64,000 nucleotides of DNA, taken from positions 89,501 to 153,500 of the forward strand of contig NZ_FOQD01000017.1 in the NCBI RefSeq assembly GCF_900113665.1, read 5' to 3'. The translations under genes were made by a program, and so were the position numbers. How positions within the stretch are numbered: the stretch's first letter is position 1; each line of letters begins with the position of its first letter. Of the stretch, positions 9,969 to 19,996 are shown piece by piece. Source of the stretch: Planctomicrobium piriforme. GTDB taxonomy: Bacteria; Planctomycetota; Planctomycetia; Planctomycetales; Planctomycetaceae. Below the pieces are notes generated by a model, which ran no database searches, was not told the origin of the DNA, and worked only from the letters and a program-made list of their open reading frames with translations.

Positions 9969-11609
9969 ATGAACTCCGGAAACACTCAGATGCGGACGCA
10001 CTGCCTGCTGCTTGCCGCTCTGCTGTCGGTTTCCGTGGGACTCTCCCAGGCGTGGGGACAATCGCCAGCAGAGCCGCTGTTCGGTACTACGTCCACTCCC
10101 GCTGAAGAGCGGGCTCGGTTGATTTCAGCGCCCGCGCCATCTGTTGTCGATGTGGCTTTCCAGCCCCCTGCGCCGGAGCCGTTGTCTCCGACGACATCGT
10201 CGACTGCGGCCCCAATGAGTCAGGCCGGCGGCGCCTATCAAAGTGCGCCGGGCGCATCGATACCCGCCCAATATCGGACCAATACGGCGGCATTGGAAAC
10301 GGCACTCGAGAATTACGACGATCCAGGCGTCGGATATGTCTCGTACCCCGACTACGCGCCCATCGGCTATATTCCCACCGATTACCAGGAAGCACCTGGG
10401 GTCTCACTGTATCAGCCGCTCTCGTCGCCGAGCATGCTGGCGCAGAACCAGGGGAACTTGGTGCTCCGCGGCCCGGTCCCCGGTTCGTTTATCGTGCCGG
10501 GGTCTACCACGGCAATTCGCATCAGCGGCTTTGTGCGAATCGGCCAGACATTCGACTTCGACGCCATCAGCACGCCGGATCTGTTTGTGACTCGTGCGAT
10601 TGCCGTGCCGCAGTTCGCCAGTCAGAACACGAACTTCAGTGCTCGCCCGACGCGTTTGAGCCTCGACACCTGGACGCCGACATCGTTCAACGACTGGATG
10701 TTTCATACCTTTATTCAGGGTGACTTTCTCAGCGGCAATCCTCCGGCAGTCGGCTCATCCAGCAACCCTCGGTTGCGTTTCGCGTTTGTCGACTTCGGTT
10801 ACTTTCGCGTGGGGCAGGACACCACGGTCTTCATGGACCCTAGCGTCTTTCCCCGCACCGCCGACTTCCAAGGCCCCAACGGCATGGTCAATTCCCGGCA
10901 GGGGTTGTTTCGGGTCACATTGCCGATCGGCGATCGCATGCGATTCGCAGCGGCGATGGAACAGCCCTTCTCGGACATCACGACTCTCAATGAGGGCGTC
11001 AACGTTCAGGATGTCCCAGATTTTACTTCGCATCTCCGCTATCAGGCGGATCGATATCACTTTCAGGCGTCCACCATTTTGCGAGCGATTGGTTATCGCC
11101 CGGATGGAGAACAGGTGACCCGTCGCGGCGGCTGGGGCGTGAATCTCACGAGCGGCTTCCACCCCTGGGCAATGCTCATGCACACGAACCCGATTCAGGA
11201 CAACGATCCCGACGGCCTCACGCGCAGCCGCGTGCTGCTGCAATGTGCGTTAGGGCAGGGGATCGGGCGCTATATTCAAGACCCCAGCGGAATCGGCCTC
11301 GATGGCGCCGTGACGGCCAATGGCGGTTTCGAAACGCTGCCCGCAACAAGCTGGACCGCCTCGTACGAACACTGGTACAACCGACACTGGCTGAGCAATT
11401 TCACGTTCTCCAGCGTCGACATGGGCAGCACAGACGCTCTTCCGGCGACCACGTTCTCCTCGTCGAAGTATCTCGCAGCGAGCTTGTGGTGGGTGCCTGT
11501 GCGGAACGTCTCGATCGGCGCCGAGTACCTGTGGGGCGAGCGGCAAAATCTCAACGGCCAGCAGGGCCGCGCATCACGCATCCAGACCGTGGCGCAGTAC
11601 AACTTCTGA
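9969..11609 (+). CDS. DcaP-like outer-membrane porin
   Basis: 546 residues. A signal peptide is visible (RTHCLLLAALLSVSVG, cleavage near QAWGQ), starting from either ATG 9969 or ATG 9990. After a proline/serine-rich linker of about 150 residues comes a porin domain beginning TAIRISGFVRIGQTFDFDAI, with the pattern G-F-V-R and later ARPTRLSLDT, typical of the DcaP family. The remainder alternates beta strands and Gly/Asn turns (for example FAFVDFGYFRVGQD). The protein ends in a strand with an aromatic last residue (VAQYNF), as expected for BamA-inserted barrels. It probably forms a trimeric channel for anionic solutes. The long N-terminal linker is a common planctomycete addition. Confidence 0.85.
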   Translation: MNSGNTQMRTHCLLLAALLSVSVGLSQAWGQSPAEPLFGTTSTPAEERARLISAPAPSVVDVAFQPPAPEPLSPTTSSTAAPMSQAGGAYQSAPGASIPAQYRTNTAALETALENYDDPGVGYVSYPDYAPIGYIPTDYQEAPGVSLYQPLSSPSMLAQNQGNLVLRGPVPGSFIVPGSTTAIRISGFVRIGQTFDFDAISTPDLFVTRAIAVPQFASQNTNFSARPTRLSLDTWTPTSFNDWMFHTFIQGDFLSGNPPAVGSSSNPRLRFAFVDFGYFRVGQDTTVFMDPSVFPRTADFQGPNGMVNSRQGLFRVTLPIGDRMRFAAAMEQPFSDITTLNEGVNVQDVPDFTSHLRYQADRYHFQASTILRAIGYRPDGEQVTRRGGWGVNLTSGFHPWAMLMHTNPIQDNDPDGLTRSRVLLQCALGQGIGRYIQDPSGIGLDGAVTANGGFETLPATSWTASYEHWYNRHWLSNFTFSSVDMGSTDALPATTFSSSKYLAASLWWVPVRNVSIGAEYLWGERQNLNGQQGRASRIQTVAQYNF

Positions 11610-12171
11610 ATACTGGAGCCTCAGGGCACGAACTCAGGGAATCGGCTGAAGTTCGCGTGCCGTTGAGTTCAGTCAGGCTGGGCCCAATTCGCTGCTGCTC
11701 TTTCAGCCTTGTGCGTGCAGCGAAATCGTTGCCAGTTTTCACGGGGCGGCGAATCAACCCGAAGTACCCGGGCAGTATCCTGGCCGCCAGTTTGGCGCCG
11801 AACTCTTCGGACGAAAAAATCGTTTCTTGGTCGCTGAGTGACGCAATTCGTCGTCAATTGAGATCGCATTGCCAAGGGAACACCTTGCTGTACAGGTGGT
11901 AGATATACCGGCTTTGGCGAATGAGGCTCGCCGTTCTGGTTTCATAAGAGCCTGACGGAAAATGATTTGCGTCTTCCAGTGGACCGCTTTTGCGTGACGC
12001 GACGGAGTTCAATATTCGCTCCGCAGGGTGTTGACGTTGCTCATGGCTTGCACCTATAGGTCAACTTCGATTGTTACGAAATCGTAATGGTCGGGCGGGG
12101 CGTCTGATGGGAAATTCCATTGTCCATCGGAATCTGCCCGGTTTCCGGCGAGAGTTCGGGAGGGATTTGAC
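11610..12171. other. Intergenic region before giant surface protein
   Basis: 562 bp with no gene-like frame on either strand. The only clear signal is a strong ribosome binding site, GGGAGGG, at about 12159-12165 just before the GTG start at 12172. No terminator hairpin with a T tail is obvious after the porin. Confidence 0.4.
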
Positions 12172-15100
12172 GTGGCCAAAGTCGCTTGGATGAAGTTGTG
12201 CTGGAACCGTTTGTCAGCCAGCGGAAATAAGACTCCCATTCGGAATCGATACCGCTTTCTGAACCGGTTTCTGCCCCAGCTTCACGGGCGACGGAAGCAG
12301 CGCGGTTTACGCCCCGGTCTGGAAGCCTTCGAACAGCGGGTTCTGCTGAGCGCAACGCAGTTGCCGTTTCAAACCGAAGCGGCGACCCACAACACCGCCG
12401 TTCCCGCTCTGAATGACAACTACGAAACGAAGGTCGCGGACTGGAATGGCGACGGTTCGAAAGACCTGTTCGTGATCCGCCATACCGGGACTTCGTCGGG
12501 CTTTGTCGAGGTTTCGATCTATTCCGGAGCGACCGGCTACACAGGCGCGCCGCTGCTTCAAACTACGAGTTCGTTGCCAACCGTCGGCGACTATGCGTTT
12601 ACCATCGCGGATTACCAGAACGACGGCACGCTGGATCTGTTTGCCTTCGATCACACGACCGGCGACACCCGGCTGCGGGTGCTGTCTGGATCGAACGGCT
12701 TCTTCAGTTCCGAGAACATTGATGTCTACGACTACTTCCCGGATCGAGCGTACGACATCGAGATGCTGGACCGGGATGCTGACGGTACGCTCGATCTGCA
12801 CATCGCGTTTAAAGCGTTTCCCAACGATCCCGCAAATCTGTTTGTGGATGTTCTCTCGGGCGTCAACAGAGTCGGTGCTGATCGATTCAAATGGACCGTC
12901 GATCAGGGTGCGCCCGGATTTGGATTGAATGCCGGGGAGGAGTTCAAAGGCCTGTTTAGCGATCTCGACAATGACGGACTGTCGGATCTGGTCTTTATCA
13001 AAACAGCGGGGACTGCGTCCGGGTTGCTTGAGGTACACGTTATCGATGGACGGCCAGGCGAGCCGTTTCACTTTGACGAACTGATGGCCTCCCTCGCACT
13101 TCCCCTGAGTGCGGCAGGCAGTGAATATCATTTTTCACTGACTGACCTGACCGCGGATGGAGTGCTCGATCTCGTCGTGACCCAATCGTCGTCGGCCGGT
13201 ACCGGCACGGCCCAGGTTCACGTCTTCTCCGGCGTGTTCACCGACATCGCGGACGGCGCGGTGATTCCGCTCGCTCAACAAAGCGGCGCGAGTCCGGTAC
13301 GGCTCGCCCCACTCGTATTGCCTGGCAATGTCGCCATTGTGCTGTCAGCCGATGGCGGCATCTTCTCGGAAATCGACAACTCGATTACCGGCGACGCAGG
13401 CAGTTCGGTCTCGTTTGAGAACGGCAATTTCATCATCAGCGCTCCGATCGTGGTCGGCCAGGTGGCGATTACCACGGAGTTCTCACTGACCGGCGACGGA
13501 TCGATTTCCGCTCCAGGCGGAATTCTTTATCGCAGTGCCATCGGCACAATTCTGATCGATACAACGACCTCCTCCGACACCCCGCTTCTTGTCGAGTCGG
13601 GAACCGTGAAAGGATCTGGCAATGTCCAGGGCCCCGTTGAGATCGGCACCGCCACGCCTTACGAACCCGGACAAGTGGCCATCCTGGCGCCAGGCAACAG
13701 CCCGGGGATTCTAAGCGTCGGCTCGCTGACTCTGAAATCCAACAGTCAGTTTCAGGTGGAACTCAACGGCAGTACGCCGGGGACCGGCTACGATCAGATC
13801 ATCTCGGCCAACGGCGTCTCACTGGGGAACTCGCGACTGGTGGTCTCGTCCGGCTACACGCCTGCGGCCGGCCAGGAATTCGTGATCGTCAAGAACAATA
13901 GCTTCACGGCCGTCGCTGGTGTTTTGAACGACGCCAACGGCAATCCGCTCGCGGAAGGGGGGATTGTCGCCGCAAATTATGCCGGCACCGGCCGCAACCT
14001 GCGGATCAGCTACACCGGCGGCGACGGCAACGACGTGGTGCTGGTTCTGGATGGCCCCTGGGCCGTCACGTCGCCCACCAATGCCGCCGACAGCGAACTG
14101 AAGTTTGTCCGTTCCGGCAGCAATCTGCTGTTCATGGTCAACGGTGTGGAACAGGCGCGGCGCCTGCTCGTCTCGGTCTCGGAGCTGACCGTCACGGGTG
14201 AAGCAGGCTACGCCGATGAGCTCGTCTTCGACTTCTCAGGCGGGAATCCTCTACCTCCCGGCGGCATTACGTTGAATTCGTTCGCCGACGCGACCGACAC
14301 CATCACCCTGCAAAACGGCAGCGTGACATCCGTGACCCACACGCTTGTGCAAGGTGGAAACAGCACGATCACCGTCGTCGAGAATGCGTCGTCAGCGACA
14401 ATCACCTACGGCCAGCAGCCGCGCGTCAACGACCTGTTGACGGCTGGCAGTCGCAGCATCGTGATGACCGCGCAAGGGCAGACCGCGACGCTGGCCGATT
14501 CAACCATCTCGAATCGGACCCGGCTGACGACCTCGCATGGACGTCAGATCGACTTCCGGAATCCGTCGACCGCACTGTCACTGACGGGTGGAACGGCCGC
14601 CGATCAATTCGTCGTGCAGTCGCTTGGCAGCGGGTTTGTCGCGGCTCTGAATCTCGATACTGGCAGCGGAGCAGACTCCATATCGGTGGCAAGTTCTCTG
14701 ACGGGGCTGGCGTCTCTCTCGTTCAAAGCGGCGGCAATTCAAATCTCCGCTTCAGGTGTTTCTACCTCTGGAACGCAGACATATGAAGGGGCGGTTTCGA
14801 TCACAGGCTCGACCAGTTTCAGCGGCATGGGACAACTTTTCTTGAAAGGGAATCTCAACGCCGTCGGCAGCCTGCACATCTCGAACCCGGTGGTCCTGCA
14901 GTCGAGTTCCGCATGGACCATTGGCGGAAATCTGGAGCTGGGAAGCACGCTGAATGGCGCTTACAACCTGCAACTGAATGTGACGGGAAGTTCGACGTTC
15001 GTGGGCGCTGTTGGAAACCTGACCCCGCTGGGAGTGACAGGCGGAGCGGCTCTGGACATCGCTTCGACCGGAACCACAGAGTTCCAGTCCACGGTTTCGA

Positions 15101-18100
15101 CTTCGAAATACCTGAACCAGCTGAACGCCGCTGGCGCGATCACGTTCCGCAACAACGTGACTGTGACAGACGCCGTGACGGAATCGACATTCGATGCGAA
15201 CGTCATCCTCGACGGCCTGACCTACGCCAGTTCCGGGAACGTGAAGTTCGGCAGCGCCGCGACCGATGTGGTGACGCTTTCCACCGCCAATGTCACGTTC
15301 AACATTGCTTCGGCAATGACCGCGACATTCAACAGCAGCCTCAACGGCGACTCGGGGTTCATCAAGACCGGCGCGGGAACGATGTTCCTCAAAACTGCGT
15401 CGACCTACGCTGGACAGACTCGATTGACGGGAGGGAGTCTGACTCGATCCGCCCCTAATCTGCTCCCGGTCACAACGACGCTGATTCTGGATGCCGGCAG
15501 GTCATTCAGCCTGCAGAACCGGGACGAACAGGTGGCCTCGCTCTCGGGCGGCGGAAACCTCCAGCTCGGCACGGCGACGTTCACTCTCGCCAACGCGAGC
15601 ACCACGCACACCGGTGTGATCGCCGGGACCGGGAATCTGGTCGTCAATGGCGGGACACAATCCCTCGGTGGGAATAACACCTACACGGGAACAACGACAG
15701 TCAACGGCGGATCGCTGCTACTCGCAGGTGGGACGCTTGGCGCCACCGCAGTCGCAGGCCTGGTGACAGTCGCCAACGGTGCTACATTCGGCGGAGCAGG
15801 GACGGTGAACGCCCAGGTGCAGGGGGCAGCGGGGTCGACATTGAGATCGACCGGCAACCTGACGATGGGGCTGGCCAGCCACGCCAGCGGAGTGTCGACC
15901 GCCGGACACATCGCCGTCGGGACCACGGGAACAATGACGCTGCTGGATGCTGACACAGTGACCATTGGCGGCAATGTGACATTGTCCGGAGGCACGCTGA
16001 ATGTGGCTCGGGCCTTCAGCATAGGGGCGGGCCAGACAGTGTCCGGACTCGGTGCCATCGCAGCCGACACCGGCGTCCTGACGTTCACCGGCATGACGCT
16101 GCATCCCACTGGCCCGCTCGGACTGACGAGCTTCACAATCGATTCCGCATCGACTGTCCAGATCGAACTGGGCGCTGGCCGGCTGAATACGACCGGCACG
16201 GTCACGTTGAACTCTCCGGCACTCAACATCACCGCGGCATCCGGATATACGAACGTGCCTGGAGTTCGGACATTCATTATCGAGAATGACGGAACCGAGG
16301 CCATTCAAGGCGAGTTCGCCGCGTTCCCCCAAGGCAAGCTGTTCGGCTTCGGCAACAATCTCTTCTCGCGAATGCTCTATCGGGACATCGATCCGGGGTT
16401 CGTCAACGATGTCGTCGCCCGGGCGTATCAGGTCACCGGTGCAGATCCGGTCACGGTCTCGGCTCCGGATACCTTTAGCGGGGTGAGGGATGGCGGTTAC
16501 GCCGGAAACTCGGCTGGCCAGACGTTGTACTCCTATCTGGATTACGTCAACGGGACTCTGGCAACCTTCTATCGCGTGCTGGATGCGAACGGCAATACGC
16601 TCGTCGAGGGACGCGATTCGTACCTCAATAACAACCCGATGATTCGAGCCGCCATGGACGCGGCAGGTAATTTTCTGATTGCCGGCGTGCATTACGACGG
16701 CGCCTTCACGTCGACCCTGGCGATTCGCCGATACAGCCCGTCCGGTCAACTGCTGGGAACGACCTCCCTGGCGATTGACGCCAGCACATTCCGGTTCGAT
16801 TTCAAAATTGCGATGGCCGACGACGGACGTTTTGTGATGACCTACGTCACGACGCTCAACGACAAATACCATCTACGGGCGATCCGCTTTAGCGAGACCG
16901 GAGTGCGGCTCGATCCAACTTTTCTCGCCGTCGCGTCGGTCGATGCGAACGTCGCCAGCATCAGTTTGGCTCAACAGGCGATCGGCCTGGATGCACAGGG
17001 GAACTTTATCATCTCCTGGCTCCGGGCCGCCTCTCCGAGCACCGTTTACTATCGCCGCTTCAGCAGTGCCGGTGCGGCCCTGGACGCGTCGCCGGTGAGC
17101 GTACAAGGCAATCTCGGCTTTTCAAGTCCCAGCGTCGTGATGGCGCCGAACGGCGGTTTTGTCATCGGTCACTCCTTTGTCGGCGCTGGCAATGCTGTCG
17201 TGTACCGCGTCCGCCAGTTCAACCCGGCTGGCCAGCAGGTTGCAATTCACGATCTCCGGGGTTGGGCGGGGGGATCTCTGGAATCGAATTTCAACACGAT
17301 CGCAGTCAACTCGCTCGGACAATATGTGGTCGTGAACCACGCGCAGTGGGAGGGCGTTCCCGACGGCGGCTATGCCCATGTCTTCGATGCCGACGGCCGC
17401 ATGCTGGCCGGGCCAATCACGGTGTTTCTCAGCAATCCCGATAACGACTCCACTTACGACGCGCCGCATACGCTGACCATGGGCTCAGACGGCTCGTTCC
17501 GGGTGATTTACATCGGCGACGGATATTCGACGTTCTTCTATCGGCAGTACAACGAATCTCCCGACGTCTCGATGCAGTCGATCACTCGCAGCGGCGGCAC
17601 AATCACTCTGAATTACTTCGTGCGGAACACTCCGCCCGGTCCGATTGAACTGGGGTTCTACAAATCCTCAGATGCGGCCTATTCCGGAGCGGATCAACTC
17701 CTGTCGATGTTCACGCTCAGCGGCGCCGACCTGACAGCCGGAGCGCACACGAGGATCTTCCAGGTGGGAACCGGCCCCGGCGAACTCAACTTGCCGACAG
17801 GCGAAAACTACCACCTCCTCGCCGTACTCGATCCCGGCGACATGCTGTTCGAGAACGACTTCTCTCCCTGGAACGACGATAACGCCCGGGCAGTCCTGAT
17901 TGAGTCGAACGTGCCGCCGGTCGTCACTCAGTTCGACGGCAGCGTCTCGTATACCGAGAACGCCGCACCCGTGCTGCTCGATAACAACTCCAGGCTCACC
18001 GATTTCGACACCACGATCTTCAATGGCGGCTCGATCACCATCTCGCTCACCGCCGGCAGTGAACTCACGGACATCCTCGGCATCAAGAGCGTCGGCAATG

Positions 18101-19767
18101 GCAGCGGCCAGGTGAACGTCAACGGCAATCTGATCCGCGTCAGCGGAATCGTCGTCGGCACGTTGACCGGCGGCACGAACGGACAACCGCTCGTCATCAC
18201 GCTGAACGCCAATGCTGTGCTCAGCCGGGTACAGAAAGTGTTGCAGTCGGTCACCTTCAGCAGCACGAGCGAAAATCCGTCGACCGCAATTCGAACCGTG
18301 CAGGCCATTGTCGCGGATGGAACCGGCGCACAGAGCTTGCCTGTCACGAAGACCCTTACCGCCACCGCGGTCAACGATGCTCCGACAGTCGCCGGACTCC
18401 CCACAGTGACGACCTATACCGAGAATGCTCTCCCCGTGCGGATTGCTCTGTCTGGCACGGCAGTCGATCCCGATTCGCCCAATCTGTCTGGCGGCAAGCT
18501 GACCGTCAGCATCACCGCCAATTCGCAGGCGACAGACGTGCTTGCCGTTCAAAGCCTGGGGTACGGGCCGGGCGAGATTGCGGCGGCTGGTTTTGGAGCT
18601 GTCTACTATGAAGGAGTTGAGATCGGCGTTTTCACGGGCGGTACGAACAAGGTGGCACTGAACATCACGTTCAACGAGTCGGCGACTCCCGCCGCGGTTC
18701 AGGCTCTGCTCCGCGCCATCACTTTTCACAGCACTTCCGAAAATCCGGTCACAGCCGCCAGAACAGTGCGGTTCATTCTGACTGATGGCGACGGCGGTTC
18801 GAGCGCTCCCGTGACAACAAACGTGAACATCACGGCTGTGAACGACGCGCCACTTGTCGGAGCATTTGACGGGTCCGTCGACTTCATTGGGCCGGCCCCT
18901 GTCCTCATCGATACTGACACCACCGTCAGCGACATCGACTCCGCCGACTTGAATGGCGGCAAGATGAACGTTTCTCTGATCTCGAACGGTCAGGGTTCGG
19001 ACGTGCTTTCCATTCGCAATCATGGGACGCTGGCCGGACGGATCGGCGTCGATGGTGCGAATGTCACCTACGGCGGAGTCGTCATCGGCACGTTCACCGG
19101 CGGAATCAATAAGGTGGCACTGGTTGTCACCTTCAATGCTAGCGCGACGCCCGCTGCTGCTCAGGCCCTGGTCCGGAATCTCCAGTTCAACAACGCGGCG
19201 GCAACCCGTTCGACCGTTCCGCGGACCGTTCGCGTGCTGCTGACCGACGGCGACGGTGGAACCAGTACGGCTGTGACGAAGACGATCACCGTCGCTCCGG
19301 GGAACTCCGCTCCAGTGATTGTTGGGTTTGAGGGCAGCGTGACCTATTTCGCGGCAGACGGCCAATCGGTTCTTCTCGATGCCGATTCCACCATCACCGA
19401 CTCCGATTCTGCAGACTTGAATACCGGCAAGCTGACGGTGACGATCACCGCCAACAAACAGGCGACGGACATCCTCTCGATTCTCAACGAGGGCACGGGA
19501 TCCGGACAGATTGGAGTCAGCGGAAACGTTGTGACTTTCGGCGGGGTGATCATCGGGACGTTCACTGGCGGAACGAGTAACGTCGGACTGACCGTGACGC
19601 TCAACGGCCAGGCAACACCCGCCGCCGCGCAGGCTCTGTTGCGAGCGATGACCTATCGCAACTCGTCATCATCCCCCAATCCCGGCCAGCGGACGATTCG
19701 CGTCATTCTCACCGACGGCGACGGGGGGACGAGCACTGCAGTCACGAAAACCATCGATTTCGCGTGA
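12172..19767 (+). CDS. Giant surface/secreted protein: FG-GAP, beta-helix and four C-terminal repeats
   Basis: 2531 residues. The GTG start is set by the GGGAGGG ribosome site. A basic N-terminus (NRYRFLNRFLPQLHGRRKQR) is followed by GLEAFEQRVLLSA at about 50-62, the motif that opens many large planctomycete exported proteins. Residues about 80-390 hold five FG-GAP/VCBS-like units (NGDGSKDLFV, QNDGTLDLFA, DADGTLDLHI, DNDGLSDLVF, TADGVLDLVV). About 400-1450 is Gly/Ser/Thr-rich beta-helix with autotransporter-associated strand repeats (GNNTYTGTTTVNGGSLLLAGG region). About 1450-1790 resembles a beta-propeller and about 1795-1910 a CARDB-like domain. The last about 615 residues are four homologous repeats. 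There is no autotransporter barrel, so export is by another route. Function is probably adhesion or cell-surface structure. Confidence 0.85.
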   Translation: MAKVAWMKLCWNRLSASGNKTPIRNRYRFLNRFLPQLHGRRKQRGLRPGLEAFEQRVLLSATQLPFQTEAATHNTAVPALNDNYETKVADWNGDGSKDLFVIRHTGTSSGFVEVSIYSGATGYTGAPLLQTTSSLPTVGDYAFTIADYQNDGTLDLFAFDHTTGDTRLRVLSGSNGFFSSENIDVYDYFPDRAYDIEMLDRDADGTLDLHIAFKAFPNDPANLFVDVLSGVNRVGADRFKWTVDQGAPGFGLNAGEEFKGLFSDLDNDGLSDLVFIKTAGTASGLLEVHVIDGRPGEPFHFDELMASLALPLSAAGSEYHFSLTDLTADGVLDLVVTQSSSAGTGTAQVHVFSGVFTDIADGAVIPLAQQSGASPVRLAPLVLPGNVAIVLSADGGIFSEIDNSITGDAGSSVSFENGNFIISAPIVVGQVAITTEFSLTGDGSISAPGGILYRSAIGTILIDTTTSSDTPLLVESGTVKGSGNVQGPVEIGTATPYEPGQVAILAPGNSPGILSVGSLTLKSNSQFQVELNGSTPGTGYDQIISANGVSLGNSRLVVSSGYTPAAGQEFVIVKNNSFTAVAGVLNDANGNPLAEGGIVAANYAGTGRNLRISYTGGDGNDVVLVLDGPWAVTSPTNAADSELKFVRSGSNLLFMVNGVEQARRLLVSVSELTVTGEAGYADELVFDFSGGNPLPPGGITLNSFADATDTITLQNGSVTSVTHTLVQGGNSTITVVENASSATITYGQQPRVNDLLTAGSRSIVMTAQGQTATLADSTISNRTRLTTSHGRQIDFRNPSTALSLTGGTAADQFVVQSLGSGFVAALNLDTGSGADSISVASSLTGLASLSFKAAAIQISASGVSTSGTQTYEGAVSITGSTSFSGMGQLFLKGNLNAVGSLHISNPVVLQSSSAWTIGGNLELGSTLNGAYNLQLNVTGSSTFVGAVGNLTPLGVTGGAALDIASTGTTEFQSTVSTSKYLNQLNAAGAITFRNNVTVTDAVTESTFDANVILDGLTYASSGNVKFGSAATDVVTLSTANVTFNIASAMTATFNSSLNGDSGFIKTGAGTMFLKTASTYAGQTRLTGGSLTRSAPNLLPVTTTLILDAGRSFSLQNRDEQVASLSGGGNLQLGTATFTLANASTTHTGVIAGTGNLVVNGGTQSLGGNNTYTGTTTVNGGSLLLAGGTLGATAVAGLVTVANGATFGGAGTVNAQVQGAAGSTLRSTGNLTMGLASHASGVSTAGHIAVGTTGTMTLLDADTVTIGGNVTLSGGTLNVARAFSIGAGQTVSGLGAIAADTGVLTFTGMTLHPTGPLGLTSFTIDSASTVQIELGAGRLNTTGTVTLNSPALNITAASGYTNVPGVRTFIIENDGTEAIQGEFAAFPQGKLFGFGNNLFSRMLYRDIDPGFVNDVVARAYQVTGADPVTVSAPDTFSGVRDGGYAGNSAGQTLYSYLDYVNGTLATFYRVLDANGNTLVEGRDSYLNNNPMIRAAMDAAGNFLIAGVHYDGAFTSTLAIRRYSPSGQLLGTTSLAIDASTFRFDFKIAMADDGRFVMTYVTTLNDKYHLRAIRFSETGVRLDPTFLAVASVDANVASISLAQQAIGLDAQGNFIISWLRAASPSTVYYRRFSSAGAALDASPVSVQGNLGFSSPSVVMAPNGGFVIGHSFVGAGNAVVYRVRQFNPAGQQVAIHDLRGWAGGSLESNFNTIAVNSLGQYVVVNHAQWEGVPDGGYAHVFDADGRMLAGPITVFLSNPDNDSTYDAPHTLTMGSDGSFRVIYIGDGYSTFFYRQYNESPDVSMQSITRSGGTITLNYFVRNTPPGPIELGFYKSSDAAYSGADQLLSMFTLSGADLTAGAHTRIFQVGTGPGELNLPTGENYHLLAVLDPGDMLFENDFSPWNDDNARAVLIESNVPPVVTQFDGSVSYTENAAPVLLDNNSRLTDFDTTIFNGGSITISLTAGSELTDILGIKSVGNGSGQVNVNGNLIRVSGIVVGTLTGGTNGQPLVITLNANAVLSRVQKVLQSVTFSSTSENPSTAIRTVQAIVADGTGAQSLPVTKTLTATAVNDAPTVAGLPTVTTYTENALPVRIALSGTAVDPDSPNLSGGKLTVSITANSQATDVLAVQSLGYGPGEIAAAGFGAVYYEGVEIGVFTGGTNKVALNITFNESATPAAVQALLRAITFHSTSENPVTAARTVRFILTDGDGGSSAPVTTNVNITAVNDAPLVGAFDGSVDFIGPAPVLIDTDTTVSDIDSADLNGGKMNVSLISNGQGSDVLSIRNHGTLAGRIGVDGANVTYGGVVIGTFTGGINKVALVVTFNASATPAAAQALVRNLQFNNAAATRSTVPRTVRVLLTDGDGGTSTAVTKTITVAPGNSAPVIVGFEGSVTYFAADGQSVLLDADSTITDSDSADLNTGKLTVTITANKQATDILSILNEGTGSGQIGVSGNVVTFGGVIIGTFTGGTSNVGLTVTLNGQATPAAAQALLRAMTYRNSSSSPNPGQRTIRVILTDGDGGTSTAVTKTIDFA
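17911..19764 (+). repeat. Four tandem protein repeats of about 155 residues
   Basis: Inside the giant gene, four units of about 460-480 bp follow each other (starting near 17911, 18375, 18850 and 19310). Each has a Y-x-E-N-A-x-P-V-type opening, D-x-D-S-x-x-L-x-x-G-K-L-T-V, V-x-I-G-x-F-T-G-G and L-T-D-G-D-G-G-T-S, and ends in V-N-D-A-P or an equivalent. They are cadherin-like units repeated end to end. They diverge enough (about half identical by eye) that recent DNA duplication is unlikely. Confidence 0.75.
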
Positions 19768-19825
19768 TGGCTTCTGCAGGCGAGACTTAAAGATCTGAGG
19801 TTTCGGCCTTGCGATCTTTTTTGAA

Positions 19826-19899
19826 TGTCCCCGGCGGGATTCGAACCCACGACCTTCGGTTTAGGAAACCGACGCTCTATCCTGCTGAGCTACGGGGAC
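19826..19899 (-). tRNA. tRNA-Arg (anticodon CCT)
   Basis: 74 nt on the minus strand. Acceptor arms GTCCCCG/CGGGGAC pair fully, the discriminator is A, the D arm is AGCTCAGC...GAGC, and the T arm is GTGGG TTCGAAT CCCGC with one imperfect pair. The anticodon loop TTCCTAA gives anticodon CCT (codon AGG). CCA is not encoded. Its 5' half (19860-19899) is repeated at 36611-36650, which marks it as the integration site of the element to the right. Confidence 0.95.
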
Positions 19900-19901
19900 A
19901 A
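19860..19901. repeat. attL: 42 bp direct repeat within tRNA-Arg
   Basis: Identical over 42 bp to 36611-36652. It covers the tRNA from the anticodon loop (CCTAAA side) to two bases beyond the 5' end of the gene. The core lies at the near-palindrome formed by the anticodon stem (CGGTTT-CCT-AAACCG), a usual crossover place for tyrosine recombinases. Confidence 0.92.
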
Positions 19902-19949
19902 CCGCACAAATCGTGCGATTTCTTGCATTCCTGCTGAGGGCTGCGTAAA

Positions 19950-19972
19950 GTTGTACAACCATTCGTACAACC
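19950..19972. promoter_or_regulatory. TGTACAA-type repeats near attL and at 22193-22214
   Basis: Two GTACAAC units, one within the palindrome GTTGTACAAC, lie between the tRNA and the recombinase start. A related pair (TTGTACAAGAATGTACAC) lies at 22196-22213 just after the 296-residue gene. They are candidate arm sites for recombinase/excisionase or operators of an element regulator. This is read from motif repetition only. Confidence 0.35.
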
Positions 19973-19996
19973 GGCAGCCTGAAAGTAGGGGATGCC

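Noticed and set aside
17668..19365. 565-codon minus-strand frame opposite the end of the first giant gene
   Set aside because: The plus strand codes for a clear four-repeat domain here. The minus frame has a composition rich in Arg, His and Gly and no domain.
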